From Benincasa hispida (lineage: Eukaryota > Streptophyta > Magnoliopsida > Cucurbitales > Cucurbitaceae): 64,000 nt of DNA. The notes below the pieces were generated by a model. It saw nothing but the letters and a program-made list of their open reading frames with translations. It ran no database searches and was not told where the DNA came from. Each line of letters begins with the position of its first letter. Within the stretch, counting starts at the first letter, position 1. Positions 12,762-25,400 of this stretch are shown here, piece after piece. The stretch covers positions 88,034,999 to 88,098,998 of the forward strand of contig NC_052357.1 of the NCBI RefSeq assembly GCF_009727055.1. The letters run 5' to 3'. The position numbers were made by a program, and so were the translations under genes.

Positions 12762-15700
12762 CTATTATAAAAGAAGAAGGAAATCAATGGATTTTTAGAA
12801 GTGAGGATGGTCATTAGTGAAGTGAATATGCAAGTTCAATGTTTTCGGACATGTGTTTTTCGTCATTGTCGGTATCAAGCCAATTGAGTTATAAAGCGCC
12901 TTGGTGGGTGTTGCAGACAAAAGTATCATTGATTGAGATGGAAGAAGTTCTAGAAGAGATTTGAGAACCCATACGTGTAAACGATAGTTGACGTGATGAG
13001 ATAAATTCATATCAGTTTAACTAAACAGTAGCATTTGAGGGAATGAATTTCTTCCTTTGTTTATTTATTTATTTTTGGTGGTTTCATTGTTGATCGGCTT
13101 AAAAATAAGTTTTAAAATAAATCAGTGCCATTATTACTATCCTCAAACTTTACGAAATTACTTGAAAAAACGTCAAATACAATTCAAAGGAAAAGCAAAA
13201 TCCCAAGTAATTAGCGACAAAAAGAAAAGGACGGCAAGAGGACGAATCGGGCCCCTCAAAACTTATATTATATAATCTTTAATTAAATCGTCAACCACTA
13301 TCTTTGAACAATCTTCAAACACTCTCTTTCAAAATAATTATAATTATATTTATAATTTTCAACACACTGCCTTTATTTATTTATTTATTTATTTATTTTG
13401 ACCATTTCGAACACACTGTTATTCTTTGAAATCATTCCAGTGTCATGAATAAGTAACAATTGCTATTCTTTAGTGTTATTCCATATATAACATCCCTTAC
13501 TTTTTCTTGCATCCGTAATTATTAAACCAAACAAAATGTATGATTATTATAGGTTTATTGCTTCAACTTTTAAATTTACGTCAAATAGATTCTTCAATTT
13601 TTTTAAAAAAAATATCTACAAATTCTTAACATTGCAATTTTATGTCAACTAATCTAATACATCGTTAAGATTTCGTTTGATAATCATTTCCTTTGTGATT
13701 CTTCGTTTTTAAAAATTAAACTTATATACACTCATTTAACTTCTAAATTTCTTGATTTATCATCTACCTTTTATCCTTATTTTAAAAAATCAAGCCAAAT
13801 TTTGTAACCTAAAAAAATAGTTTTTAAAAATTTCATGTTTTGTTTTTTAAATTTTTTAAAGAAATGAACTATTGTAATCTAGAAATATGCTAATCATTGG
13901 GAGAACTTGAAAGAGAATAGACTTAATTTTCAAAAACCAACGAAACTTTCAATTATGTGTCCAATAAAATTTTTTAATTTTGTATTTTTTTTATCTAATA
14001 GGTCATTGACCTATTTGACACTTCTTTTTTTTTTAATTCACATATATATATATATAAATAAATTTAAAATTTTAGAGATCTATTAGGCAAATAAATTTAA
14101 TTTTCAAACTAATAGATCAATAACTAATTAAGTTTTTTTTAAAAAAATATATATATATATATATAGAGTAGATATGCAATGGAAAGTTAAAAGAACCGAC
14201 AAAAAATTTCATAAACTTATTTGACACAAATATGAATGTTCAAACCTATATAATAGATCTAAAAGTTTAAGGATGAAGAAGACAAAAAAAAAAGTTTAGA
14301 GACTAAACTTGCAATATAACCAATATATATATTTACATGATCTTAATTCTTATTTCATTTTTTCGTCAACATAACATTTTAGTCTATGTACGCATACCAT
14401 TTCAACATAACATTCAAATTATTCAATTTCACTTTTTATATTTTCAATAAATCTTAAATTAGTCAATAGATTAGTTTATTGTTGTTTTTTTCAAAAGAAA
14501 GAAAAAAAAAACTAAATGAGCCTCCCTTTAAAAAGGTGAAAATATATCTACATATTATGTTTTTTTAAAAAAATTTAAATTTAAATGACTAAATCAAAGA
14601 TTTATTAAAAATATAATGATTGAATTTAAGATTTATTAAAATTGAATCATTCACGGAATAATTTTAACTTTTTTATTTGATCCACATTAAATATATCATC
14701 TATAAAATCAGGGTTAATTGGATAAATAATGTAGTTTTAAAAACAAATTAGGAAGAAGGGGTATTTTTTAAACTATTTAGGAAAATGGGATTGTTTTCTT
14801 CTTTTTATTAGAATGCATTCACCATATGTGCCATCAGTACATGAAATTAACGGTAAATAAGCGGAATTGAATTGGATGATTGCTTTTTTATTTATATAAA
14901 ATATTGTTCAAATGGTTTGGAGTGGTGGTGGTGTCTTATACTTTTCTTTCCCTCCACCTAGGTTGAAGCCCAAACCCAAACATTTTTTCATTAAATTTTT
15001 TTTCTTGTTTTGAAATTTTCAATCTTAAATGTTAATAGTCTATCACTTTGCTATATAAAAAATATTATACTTAGTACAACATTAAATATTTGATGAATTA
15101 AGTGATTGTAAAATTTTAATTTAATAAAATAGTATCTACAATATAATTTAATATTAAGATAATAATCATTTTAGTTTTTAATTTGTTTTAAATGTTTTAG
15201 TCTCACACATTGCATTTTTTCCTTCTTTTGTTTATGGAAATTTTAATCTTAAATATTAACAATCCTATAATTTTGCAATAAAAAAAATAATTAATCCATC
15301 ATTTTTATTTAATACTATAATATCCATATTTTAAGTAGTAGTTAAAATTTAGTTTAAATACTGAATACAAATTCGAAAACTATTTAATTCTTTTATTCTT
15401 AAAAATATTTTCTTTATTTGAAGTATGTGCTATAGATTAGAAAGTCAAATTTTGAATTCTAAACTCTAAAAGCAGTCGAATTATAGAAAAAATATAATTA
15501 ATAATTAAATTAAAATTTTAGTAATAAAATATCATAACATAAAAAAAAATTAATATAACATTCAAGTGCAATTAATATATCTTATTTTATAAATAAAAAC
15601 ACTCGAACACTTTTAATAAATATCAAAAGTAAAATAATTATCATTTAACTAAAATTATATAAACTTGATCCATTGATTATACATTTTTGTGATGAAAACA

Positions 15701-16890
15701 TGTTATTGTAGATTTTTTAGGACGGTTTTCAAATATAGGAAAATGAACTAAATATTTATAAAAATAACAAAATTTTTCTGTCTATCTACCGTAGACTACT
15801 ATCTATATTAGATACTAATAGTAGTCTATCGCAGTCTATTGACAAATAGAGATAGTAGTTTATCGTAGATAGACAGTAAACTTTTGCTATCATTTGTAAA
15901 TATTTTCAGCAGCTTTATCATTTAAAATAATTTTTTTTTTACTGAAAATAAAATTATAAAGTTTCTTGATATATTGATTATTACTTTTTGTATATTGTCA
16001 CTTTAGCAATATAATGAGAAATAATTTAGAATTTTTCAAGAGTATCTAATGACATCGATATTTTTATCAATATTTTCATAAAATTAAGACATTTTCATTG
16101 ACATCGATATTTTAAATTTTGGTCGATATATTAATTATAACTTTTTCTCACTCATATTGTACTATATATATTAATGATGAAATTATAATATTTTGAAACC
16201 TAGGAATTAAATTGAAATCAAGAGATCAAATTCAAGTATAACAAAAAAAAACAATTTAAAAAGGACAGTAGAAATTGTAAGAAATTTAACGGCAGAAAAA
16301 TGAAAAAATAATAAAAAATAACTAAAATGGTGGAGTGCACTAAAGGACAAAAAAAGAACCCTATTTAGTATTTATCTAAATAACTTTCATCCCCTTTTGT
16401 CCCAATTCTTTTTAGAAACAGCCTTATCTCACGAATCGACCCATAAAATCGTCAGTGTCACATCATGTCCTTTGTTTATCAGGCTTCTTCTATCCAATAC
16501 AAACCACATAGTATACAAATTTTCTAAGCTTGGAGATATTTTCAAACCCATGCTTTTTAATTCTTTTTTATTGATTATATTCATCTTCATTTCAATGTTT
16601 ATTAAACTTTATTTTTTATTCTTCTATTAATGAAAACGTTTGGATTAAGGTTTTGTAGATGTCTGAAAATAGGATCTTTAGGAATCAAATATTACTATGT
16701 TTGGTTATATATGAGAATGAGAACAGTGGGAATGTCTTATACTTTTTCATACAATTATAAAGTATAAAATTAATAAAAATTAATTTTAATAATTAGTTTT
16801 CATATGTTAATTTATTTTTATTACATTAAGTTATTAAATCAATTTTAAGCCAATAAAATTTAATTATGTTTACCCACTCACCCTCCAGTT
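12762..16890. other. AT-rich intergenic DNA, no gene recognised
   Basis: There are many poly-A/T and (TA)n or (TTTA)n runs, for example (TTTA)n near 13370-13400 and (TA)n near 14150. An open frame at 12795-13010 (minus) and one at 13057-13275 (plus) match nothing I recognise. A second GATAGAC hairpin element is listed at 15722-15910. Confidence 0.6.
15722..15910. repeat. Palindromic GATAGAC hairpin element, copy 2
   Basis: The arms read GTTTTCAAATATAGGAAAATG and TTTGCTATCATTTGTAAATATTTTC. The core has CTATCTACCGTAGACTAC facing TAGTTTATCGTAGATAGAC, giving a strong fold-back. It has the same architecture as 4866-5085 and 19578-19735. Confidence 0.5.
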
Positions 16891-16895
16891 AATAA

Positions 16896-17246
16896 AAAAT
16901 GGTTTGGGGGATTTTAACAAATTGATCTATTATAGAAATGAGACTTTATAAGTTCAGGGACTTGAGAACAAAACAAAAGACGAGGGGACTCAACCGACTT
17001 CCGAAAAGGGATGCCACTATGTTGAAGAGACAATTATCTCACTTGCAAACATATTTGGGCGGGATTAAATATATGATGGGGTTACCCGATATTGTAATAA
17101 TCGTTGATCAACAAGAAGAATTTCAGGCTCTTCAAGAATGTATTATGTTGGGAATTACAACTATTTGTTTAATTGATACAAATTGTGACCTTGATCTCGC
17201 AAATATTTCAATTCCAGTGAATAATGATGCTATAGCTTCAATCCGG
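16896..17246 (+). pseudogene. rps2: Plastid rps2 fragment in the nucleus (NUPT)
   Basis: The translated segment closely resembles the middle of chloroplast ribosomal protein S2: [45 protein letters not shown] and CLIDTNCD can be read, ending near [11 protein letters not shown]. An open frame runs 16938-17267, but homology begins upstream near 16896, where a one-base loss and a TGG-to-TGA stop break the frame, and it stops before the S2 C-terminus. S2 is normally about 236 residues and only about 110 are present. There is no transit peptide, so this is a transferred plastid fragment and not a relocated functional gene. Its AT-rich flanks show no other plastid sequence. Confidence 0.85.
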
Positions 17247-17261
17247 TTAATATTTATTATC

Positions 17262-19560
17262 AATTAAATTTTTTATATTGCACATTATATTATCATTTTT
17301 ATTAAAAAAAATATTGGTAATTAATTTAAATATCTTTTTTTTTTTTTTTTTTGTAGTTTTGTTAATTGAAGAGTTAATTAACTAATTGTTTGATGTCAAT
17401 TATAAGTTATATATACACACATATATATACACACACAAAAGAAGTTAATATAAACTAAATGAGTCTAAATTATCAAACAATATTTTTAATTTTTTTAAAA
17501 ATAACTATGATTATAGATTAAAACTAGAAATACAAGTGTACAAGAACTTAATTGAAAAAAAAATTAATTTATTATTATTAGTTAATTAATTAATATTTTT
17601 TAAAGACTAATTAATAATTTTAATAAATAATTTATAATGTTAATATATATTACCAATAAAAAGGGATTTGCAAATATAATTATGGTTTATTTATACTTTT
17701 AAAAAAAAATTATGGTTTTTTCATATTAATTCATAATAATAGAATAAATTATTATATTAACATTATTATTAACAAAAATTAATTATATATGTCAATTATA
17801 AATTAAATCTAAACCTATTTATAAAAATTAAATATATTAACCACTATCAACAAATAAGAAAAAATAAAATAAAAAGATAAAAAATAAGAGAGAAAAAATC
17901 ATCGGAAATGGAGAACCGTATATTTTGGTGGTTATGAAAAACGTTTGTGGATGAGAATATGAAGTACCTTATAATAAGATATTTTCATTCCCAAGGTTAA
18001 AAACTCGTACCAAACATGTGATAGAATATCATTTTCCATTTCCATCTCTTATTTTTATGAACCAAAATGACCCATAAAGGATTAAAAACAGTTTCATAGT
18101 CAAGTTTAGTCTAAACATGTTAAGGCTTTTTTTTTTCTTTGAAAAAAAAATTGATTTTAAGCCCTTTGAAGTTTCGAGAAATAGTTTCTTTTGTATTTTT
18201 AGTTTCAAAACCTTGCAATTTAATCCCTCAAAATTTGAAAAAATATATTGGAAATATTTAGAAATAGTCACTACCGTAAAGAAAAAGATGGCATGACATC
18301 ATCGTTAATGTCAATATAAAGCCTGAATAAGTCAACCGTAATGCGTCTATTTTTTTTTTTTTTTTTTTTAGGTTTAATGTTTGAATTTCCACCTCATCCC
18401 TACATTTTTTTAATAGACATTTTAAATTTAGTTTATATTAATCTATCCTTAACTCAAGACTTGACCTATCGAGGAGACAATACTAAGATTATTTGTTGCG
18501 CTTGAGACTGCAAAACGTTGGATCGAGCATAACTTAATTATTTTTCGATTAGTACATATTTATCGGATTAATTGATGGCTCCAAAACTAAAGACCCTAAT
18601 TTTCTCTTTTAGGGATACACGTTCTCCCATGTCGCCTTTAAGTTTCTAAGTTTGAGTCTTGCTTGGACAACCATCAACAATTGTAAATTTATACATTTTG
18701 AGATATTAAAATGAAATAAAATCAAAAGTTTCATAATTAGAATAAAATTAATTTTTTTTTTTTTTTTTTAACAACAGTTACTATGATGGAGGACGGATCC
18801 TCCAACCTCAAGAAAGAAATTGCATGCTAATTACCAATAAGTTAAGATCAAGTTGATACTTTTTTAGTAAAATAATAAGGGAGATAAAAGATCAAACCTT
18901 CAACCTCAAGGAAGAGAGTTGTTGATTACTGCAAGATTAAACTATTTTCTTTTTCTATTTTTTCATTGTTTTTAAAAAATAAAGAACAAGATCAATTCTT
19001 CCACCACCCTGTTGCTACAGTTACACTTGCTCCCACATTTTTTTAGTACAATCAAGTCGAGAGATTCAAACCACATACCAGTTGTTATTAGCACATACTA
19101 TTTGAGCTACACTTGTTTTGATGGTGGATTGGTTGGGTTGGGTTGAAGAACTTTTTAGACCCAACCTAATTTTTTTATTGTAAATTTCTCAACCTAAATA
19201 ACCATTATTAAAAAATGAACCCAATCCCTAAATAACTCAATCAAAAAAATGAACCCAACCCCCAAATAACTCAACCCAGCCATGAAATATTTGGGTTTGG
19301 TTAGTTCGGGTTACTCGGGTCATGTATTTAAAATTTTATTCTAAAAAGAAGTAAAATGTAAATACGTAAAAATATAATTTAATTATTTTCATAGGTTGAA
19401 TTAAGATTAACAACTCAATTTCTATTTATATATTAAAAATTTCTTTGAAGATTTTCTTTTCAAAGTGTTAGAAAACTATTATTAAGAGTTGTTAGAGAAT
19501 AAAAATAAAGAAATTAAATAAATCTAAAATCAATATATATGTATAAATAAGGGAAATTAT
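17262..19560. other. AT-rich intergenic DNA
   Basis: No gene recognised. Poly-T tracts occur near 17335-17352, 18352-18371 and 18750-18769. At 19125-19320 there is a GGTTGGGTTGGGTTG word facing several AACCCAACCC words, a fold-back typical of short dispersed plant repeats. Confidence 0.6.
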
Positions 19561-19577
19561 TTCAAATGGTAGAACTA

Positions 19578-19735
19578 TTGAAAATATTTACAAGATATAA
19601 CAAAATTTAAAAATATCAATGATAGACGTTGATAGACACTGATAAACTTCTATCCGTACCTATCAACATTCATCATTGATAGTTCTAAAATTTTGCTATA
19701 TTTTGTAAATATTTTGGTTCATTTTTCTATATTTA
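19578..19735. repeat. Palindromic GATAGAC hairpin element, copy 3
   Basis: The left arm GAAAATATTTACAAGATATA and right arm TATATTTTGTAAATATTTTG are inverted repeats of each other. The core has AATGATAGACGTTGATAGAC and TCATCATTGATAG. It is the clearest copy of the family for defining the terminal inverted repeats. Confidence 0.55.
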
Positions 19736-19817
19736 AAAACAACCCTATTAATAATTATATTATATTTTAAAGTTAATAATAAGTTTAAGTTGGATCGAGT
19801 TATATTATGTGAACCAA

Positions 19818-20605
19818 CTACGAAGCACAAATACTTCATGTGAAGCGAAGAAGCCGTATCAGACATGTATCAGATACTATACTTTGAGATACTTCCCAGA
19901 CACGTATCTAACACGCGATTTGACGTATCTATACTTCCAGATACTTCTCAGATACATATCTGACATGCGATTTGACGTATCTATTTCTATGCGTACTTTT
20001 TTTTTAAAGAAAAAAGACAAGTAACTCATCTAATCTTTTCCAATCTAAAATTAGGCAACCTATTTAAAAAGCTCACTACTTGAGTCCAAAACTAAAAAGG
20101 AAAAAAAAATAACGGACCGAACCCTAGACTAGAATCATCCAATTCATTTCCACATTTGAGTCCCCACAAAGTCACCAAAATATAAACCATTTGGATATCT
20201 TCAACAATAAGTTATTCGTTTATCTTCATACTTCTCGCTCTAATCTTCTTCTTCTTTGCAATATGAGTCACTTTTATATTGCATTTTATTAACTATTGTA
20301 CTTCAACATTTTAGATGTTGTTTTTTTTGTATTGTATTTCAGTGTTTGTATTATATTTTTTTTGCTATTGTTATTAACTTGTATGCTAAATTTATCTATA
20401 TCCTAGATTTTTTTTTAAAGAAAAAAAATGTATCTTCATCATATAAGTATCCTCGTTTTTTAGAAATATATATATATATTAAAAAACTATATAAAAAATG
20501 ACGTATCCTTAGACGTATCCGTATCTTAGTTTTTTAGAAATTGACGGCTCGCCGTATCCGATCGTATCTATATCGTGTAGCCGTATCTGTGTCTATGCTT
20601 CATAG
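19818..20605. mobile_element. Non-autonomous TIR element (GTATC-rich)
   Basis: Terminal inverted repeats of about 16 bp can be read: CTACGAAGCACAAATA at the left, and CTATGAAGCATAGACA at the right when reverse-complemented. CCAA flanks both ends (19814-19817 and 20606-20609) and may be a 4-bp target duplication. The interior has a 50-bp imperfect tandem duplication built around AGATACTTC..CAGA, ATCTAACACGCGATTTGACG and its variant, then more GTATCCGTATC words near the right end. There is no transposase frame. Its superfamily is undecided. Confidence 0.5.
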
Positions 20606-22290
20606 CCAATAAATCAACTCAATTCATAAAAGTTCATTTATTTGAAATCAATCCAACTTAAATAAGTTGATATACTAACCCAAAATGTAAAGATTGGATT
20701 CGATTGATCGATTTTTTGGATCATTCAATTTTTTGACTCCCTAATTTTAAATGTTTTCTCCTAACAAAGACAATAGGTTTTTTTTTTTTTTCATTTTTCT
20801 ACTAAATGCCCAATTACTGCTTCCAAGAATCTCCAATATTGAGGCAATTAAAATTTTAATTGACTAAATTATTGCATATGACTTGTCAGTCCCAGTGGAC
20901 CATTCCAAGTATGGAAATATCTTATCTTATAATCGTTGAAAAATAACAACTTCCAATAATTTTGGTTGAATATGAAAGCTCTTACCATCTGATGAACAGC
21001 CCAATAATGTTATTCATTTATTTGGCAGGTAAATATTTAAATTCTAAGTCATCAAATGTTTGAAACCATACATAATGACTTGAATATCAAACTCTAAGAT
21101 AAATTAGAGCATAGGTTAAATAATATCAATAACGATTTTAGCGTCATTTTAAAAATTACATCCTTTGAATATCTTTTCTAATATTAGATTTTTAGAGATA
21201 TTTATCATACAACTTAGAGGGATTGAAACTTTCTATTGTGATTTAAATCACGTCTCTTCTACTTATTTATTATCTTCTTTGACTTGAAATATACGTTAAC
21301 CTCCAATTATCAACAAATAAACCGTTCTATATGAAATCCAGGAAAGGAATAAGGTCTTTATTATTTTCTTTTTCTTTTTTTTATTTATTTTTTATTTTTT
21401 TGAAAAATATGTTTTGATCCTTTAGTTTTGAGACTAATTTCTACAAGGTCCACAAGTTTCAATATTTTATAGTTTACCCTCAAATTTCTACTAATGTTTA
21501 CTTTTAGCCTTTGTCGATTAATTTAAAATAATTAATTTTAATAATGATGTAAAAATAGTGAAAAATTAATCTATCTATTTAAAATTAATTAATAAATATT
21601 GTCACCAAATATGGAAATAAGTATTTAATTCTTTTTTTAAAAAATAGTAAGTATTTAGCAACAACAAAAAAAAAGGGTTAAAAATATAAATTACGAAACC
21701 TAAAAACAAAAAGAAATAAAAGTGAAAAGTGAAATATAAAGATAAAGATGAAATACCATCTATCTTTAAAATAATAATTTATATTTTACTCGTTAAGTTA
21801 TGCTCGAGTTGATTTGATATAAAGTTTCATTCGATTTCTAAGTTCCTCACCTAAAAATAAAATAAAACTTTATTGTAAATTATTTTGGATTGAGTTGTGT
21901 TTTTTCCAAACTATTTGATTCTTGCAGTAAAGAGAATTTTTACTTTATAGTTTATATAATCAAAGTAAGGCTAAAATATTTATTATATGTATACATCTTT
22001 AAATTTTACCTCTCTCAACTTTTATAAAAATTAAAAATAAATAGATAATCTAAAAATGACTATTTGACTGTGATCCAAGTTCTCAGTACTACACTATTTC
22101 ATTTATTGATTGAAATTCCAAAGAATTTATAATTTGAAAATATTTTTAGTAAAAGAGTTTTTTTTTTTTTTTTTCTTTTTTTCTTATTTTAAATAAATGA
22201 TGGGGAAATTGTGAGACGAATTTTATTATTGTTAATATTATATAACGAAATTCCTTCATCTTCCTCACAGAGAGGATCGTTCTCTCAGCG
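20606..22290. other. AT-rich intergenic DNA upstream of the exchanger gene
   Basis: No coding region recognised. The last 150 bp (22260-22429) turn GC- and CT-rich (TTCTTCTCTCTCGCC), as expected of the promoter-proximal region and 5' leader of the gene starting at 22430. Confidence 0.6.
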
Positions 22291-22429
22291 ACGTGGATCC
22301 CAACGGTACAAGTCGAATCTCTCTGTGTCACAATCCAACCAATCCTTCTTTTAAGCTACACCCACCATTTTCTTCCTTACACCCACTTCTTCTCTCTCGC
22401 CGGACCTCCAGATTTTGCCTCAAAAAACC
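22280..22429 (+). promoter_or_regulatory. Probable 5' leader of the NCL-like gene
   Basis: CT-rich sequence directly precedes the ATG. Out-of-frame ATGs occur near 22293 in a Ser/Pro-rich overlapping frame (22293-22550). If they are in the transcript they could act as upstream starts, but the transcription start cannot be placed from sequence. Confidence 0.3.
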
Positions 22430-25400
22430 ATGTCCTCATCTCCTCTGCATCTCCTCTTCTTCCTCTTCTTCCTCATCCTCTGTTCCCAATCCCATAGCTC
22501 CCGCCTCGCTTCCATTTCTTCCCTCACTTCCTCCTCCTCCTCCGATCTAGTCTCCGATGGCGTCAATGAATTGCAGGAACCCCCATATCTGCATCTCAAT
22601 ACACTATCTTCATTCTCTGCACCAGAGGAGGAGTCTTGCGAGCAGTCTTATGGGTTTCTTCCCTGTACCACCACTGCTTTGGGGAATCTCTTTTTGATCA
22701 TCGTTTATGGATATTTGATGTTCTTAGCTGCTAAGTACTTGTCTACTGGAAGCGAGCTCCTGTTGGAGATCTTGGGACCTGGAATTGTGGGGGGATTGTT
22801 CCTTCCTGCGCTTGGTGCTCTTCCTGATGCTATGCTGATTCTCGGTACTTGTTGCTTCTTTCAATTTCTCTTCTTTATTTCTTTTGCACTTTAATGAGTT
22901 TTGACCTGTAATCGAAATGTCCTGCGAAATCAAATGGTGTGGTCCATACGTTTTCTCGAAAACTTGATCGTTTTATTTGTGAATTTGAGGCGTGGTTCTG
23001 TTTTTTATGATCCAGGCGAAGGCTATATGGTTTAGTAAATCGGGTAGGGGTCTGTGGAAAATAAGTGATAGATCTATATTTTACTTTCATTTTTCATTTG
23101 TTCATTTCCCCATGAACTGTTTGATCGCAGAAACTGAATCAGATTTTACATAAACGCGGTGGAAATATCATTAAAATTGTGAAATGTATGGTCGGTTTTG
23201 TTTTCTTTTTTTCTTGGCTACTTTTTCTAGAAAAAGTTTCGGTAATTGACCCCCAAAAGTTTCATAAATGGTTTGAGTATTATAAAATAAAGGTGGGGGT
23301 GCTTGTTGTTGATGTTCTATTTGCTGTTATGCCTCTACTTTGGTTTTGCTTGGGTTGGGCATCTCTTTGCTTTTGCTATAACTCACTTTTGTGGCTATTC
23401 GTTGGTTCAAACTTTATCGTACTTCAATTTTTGCTACTTTGATACCTTGTCGGTTAGAGCTCAACATCAAGAACCTGAACGATTCTCATCTCTTTTTCTT
23501 GGATGTCATCTTTTCAAAAGCTCAGCCATTAGTCCCAAACTGGGCTCTATTTATTCGAAAATTTCAGTTTAGCCATTTTTCCCTATGTTTTCAAAATGGA
23601 CCATCCTTTTCTTTAGCGGTTTTTAAATGATGGGTTATGTAATCCTTAACTCCATATTTTTTGGGTTTATATTTTTTGTTGACATTTTTTTTCTGGGCTA
23701 ATAGATATCTAGACTTTCACCAATGGAAGTTTGATTAAATGAACTTATTAGAATATGAAAGGTGATAAAAAGCACCGAGTTTCTAAGTTTGAATTGGCCC
23801 CTTTCGTTCGAATGTTTATTGTTTTGATTCTCTCTTGTTCCATTTTGTTAGTGACAAATGACAGATATGATAAAACTAAAACCCTCTAATCTTCTCCTTT
23901 CTATAGTTTCTGGTCTTGCAGGAAGTGCTGAAGTTGCACAAAGCCAAGTCTCCGTTGGAATGGGCCTGCTAGCTGGTTCAACTGTCATGCTTCTTACACT
24001 GATCTGGGGTACATGTGTGATTGTTGGGAAGTGTGACCTTCAAGATTCAGTTGCCATAGATTCACAGGATACAAAAGGGTTTAGCTTGACTGGTATGTCA
24101 TTTTGTCTTGGTTATATTCAACTGTTATATATTGCCATATGTTTTCTTTAATACTTTTGCACCAGAAGAAATTCCAAGGTGTCTGTTTGTGTTCCTATAT
24201 GTCTTTGTTTTTCAAAGCTTAGACCTTTTGATCAATAGTACACACTTTATGTCAGTTGAACTTTGCTCATTTTAGCGGATGATCAAGACTTACAAAAAAA
24301 AAAAAAAGAGGACATTTTGAGTAGTATTAAAGGTGTTATGTGAGTTTTGTCATTGACCACAGGCAACTTCTATAGTTTTAGTCGTGACTTGTGACGATGG
24401 CAATTTCTCGTGTTATCTACTCTTCCTATCGTATAGAAACTGAAGATTAGATAATCTTGGTGAAGATATTTGCAAGCGTCAATTAAAGTAAACTTACGTA
24501 GTCTTACATGTTGGGCGACCCCAGTTTTTCATCTCAAGAACATACCTAAAGCTGTTAGTGCGTGGTTGCATCTTAATGCTTCATCTTTGCACTTCCAATT
24601 GATTTCGTTCTGAGGGTCAACTCTCGGTCACTGTTCCATTTGATCACACTTGGTATTGTGTCAGCTGAATTGGTTTTGAATTTCCGTATGTTATATGGTT
24701 TTATATATATAAGATATATTCTATCAATTGCCTAGTAAAAGTTCTGTTCTTCATCTGCATATAGTCGATGCATAAATTTACGTTGGAATTTTTTCTATGA
24801 CAGAATCTGGAGTCAGTACTGATATCTGGACCAGCTATGCTGCCAGGATTATGGTTATATCTGTTTTTCCATTTTTAATAGTTCAACTTCCACAAATGCT
24901 CAATTCAACATCAGGAAGGCACTTGGCAGTGTTGATTGCTCTTATTATCTCCGTTTCAATGTTCATTATCTATTGCCTTTACCAGGTGCCTTTTCTTTCT
25001 TTTACAGTTTACCCAAAATTTTATTTTCATTTTTTGGAATTTGTTGTCCACACAATATCGGAAAATTAAAAGACCCACAATTACAGATTACCATGTTTTA
25101 AAGATAAATGCTAACTTGAATAAGCTTACCTTCCATTCAAACATGCCAAATTCGGTGAGCAAGAAACATATGTAGCCATTCTAATAATCTTCCAGAGTCC
25201 AAAAGTTATAGCTGCAATGGAAGGGTCAAGACCTTCACAACGTGTTGGCGTACACTTTGTTCTAGACCCTGTTAAACCCTTTCTGTAGAGGGTTTGTTTC
25301 TGGGTGCTTGTTTTTTTGTATGCCCTTGCATTCTTTTATTTTTTTCCAATGAAAGTTGTTTATATATATATATTATATATATAACCTGATGTAGACCTTG

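Noticed and set aside
12795..13010. 71-residue open frame on the minus strand
   Set aside because: Reasonable composition, but no recognisable family, promoter or splice context; not enough to call a gene.
22293..22550. Ser/Pro-rich open frame overlapping the first NCL exon
   Set aside because: It is in another frame from the conserved exchanger sequence and has no recognisable domain; low complexity explains its openness.
23179..23630. Hydrophobic open frames between NCL exons 1 and 2
   Set aside because: They lie in the T-rich first intron, and their Phe/Leu content follows from T-rich codons.
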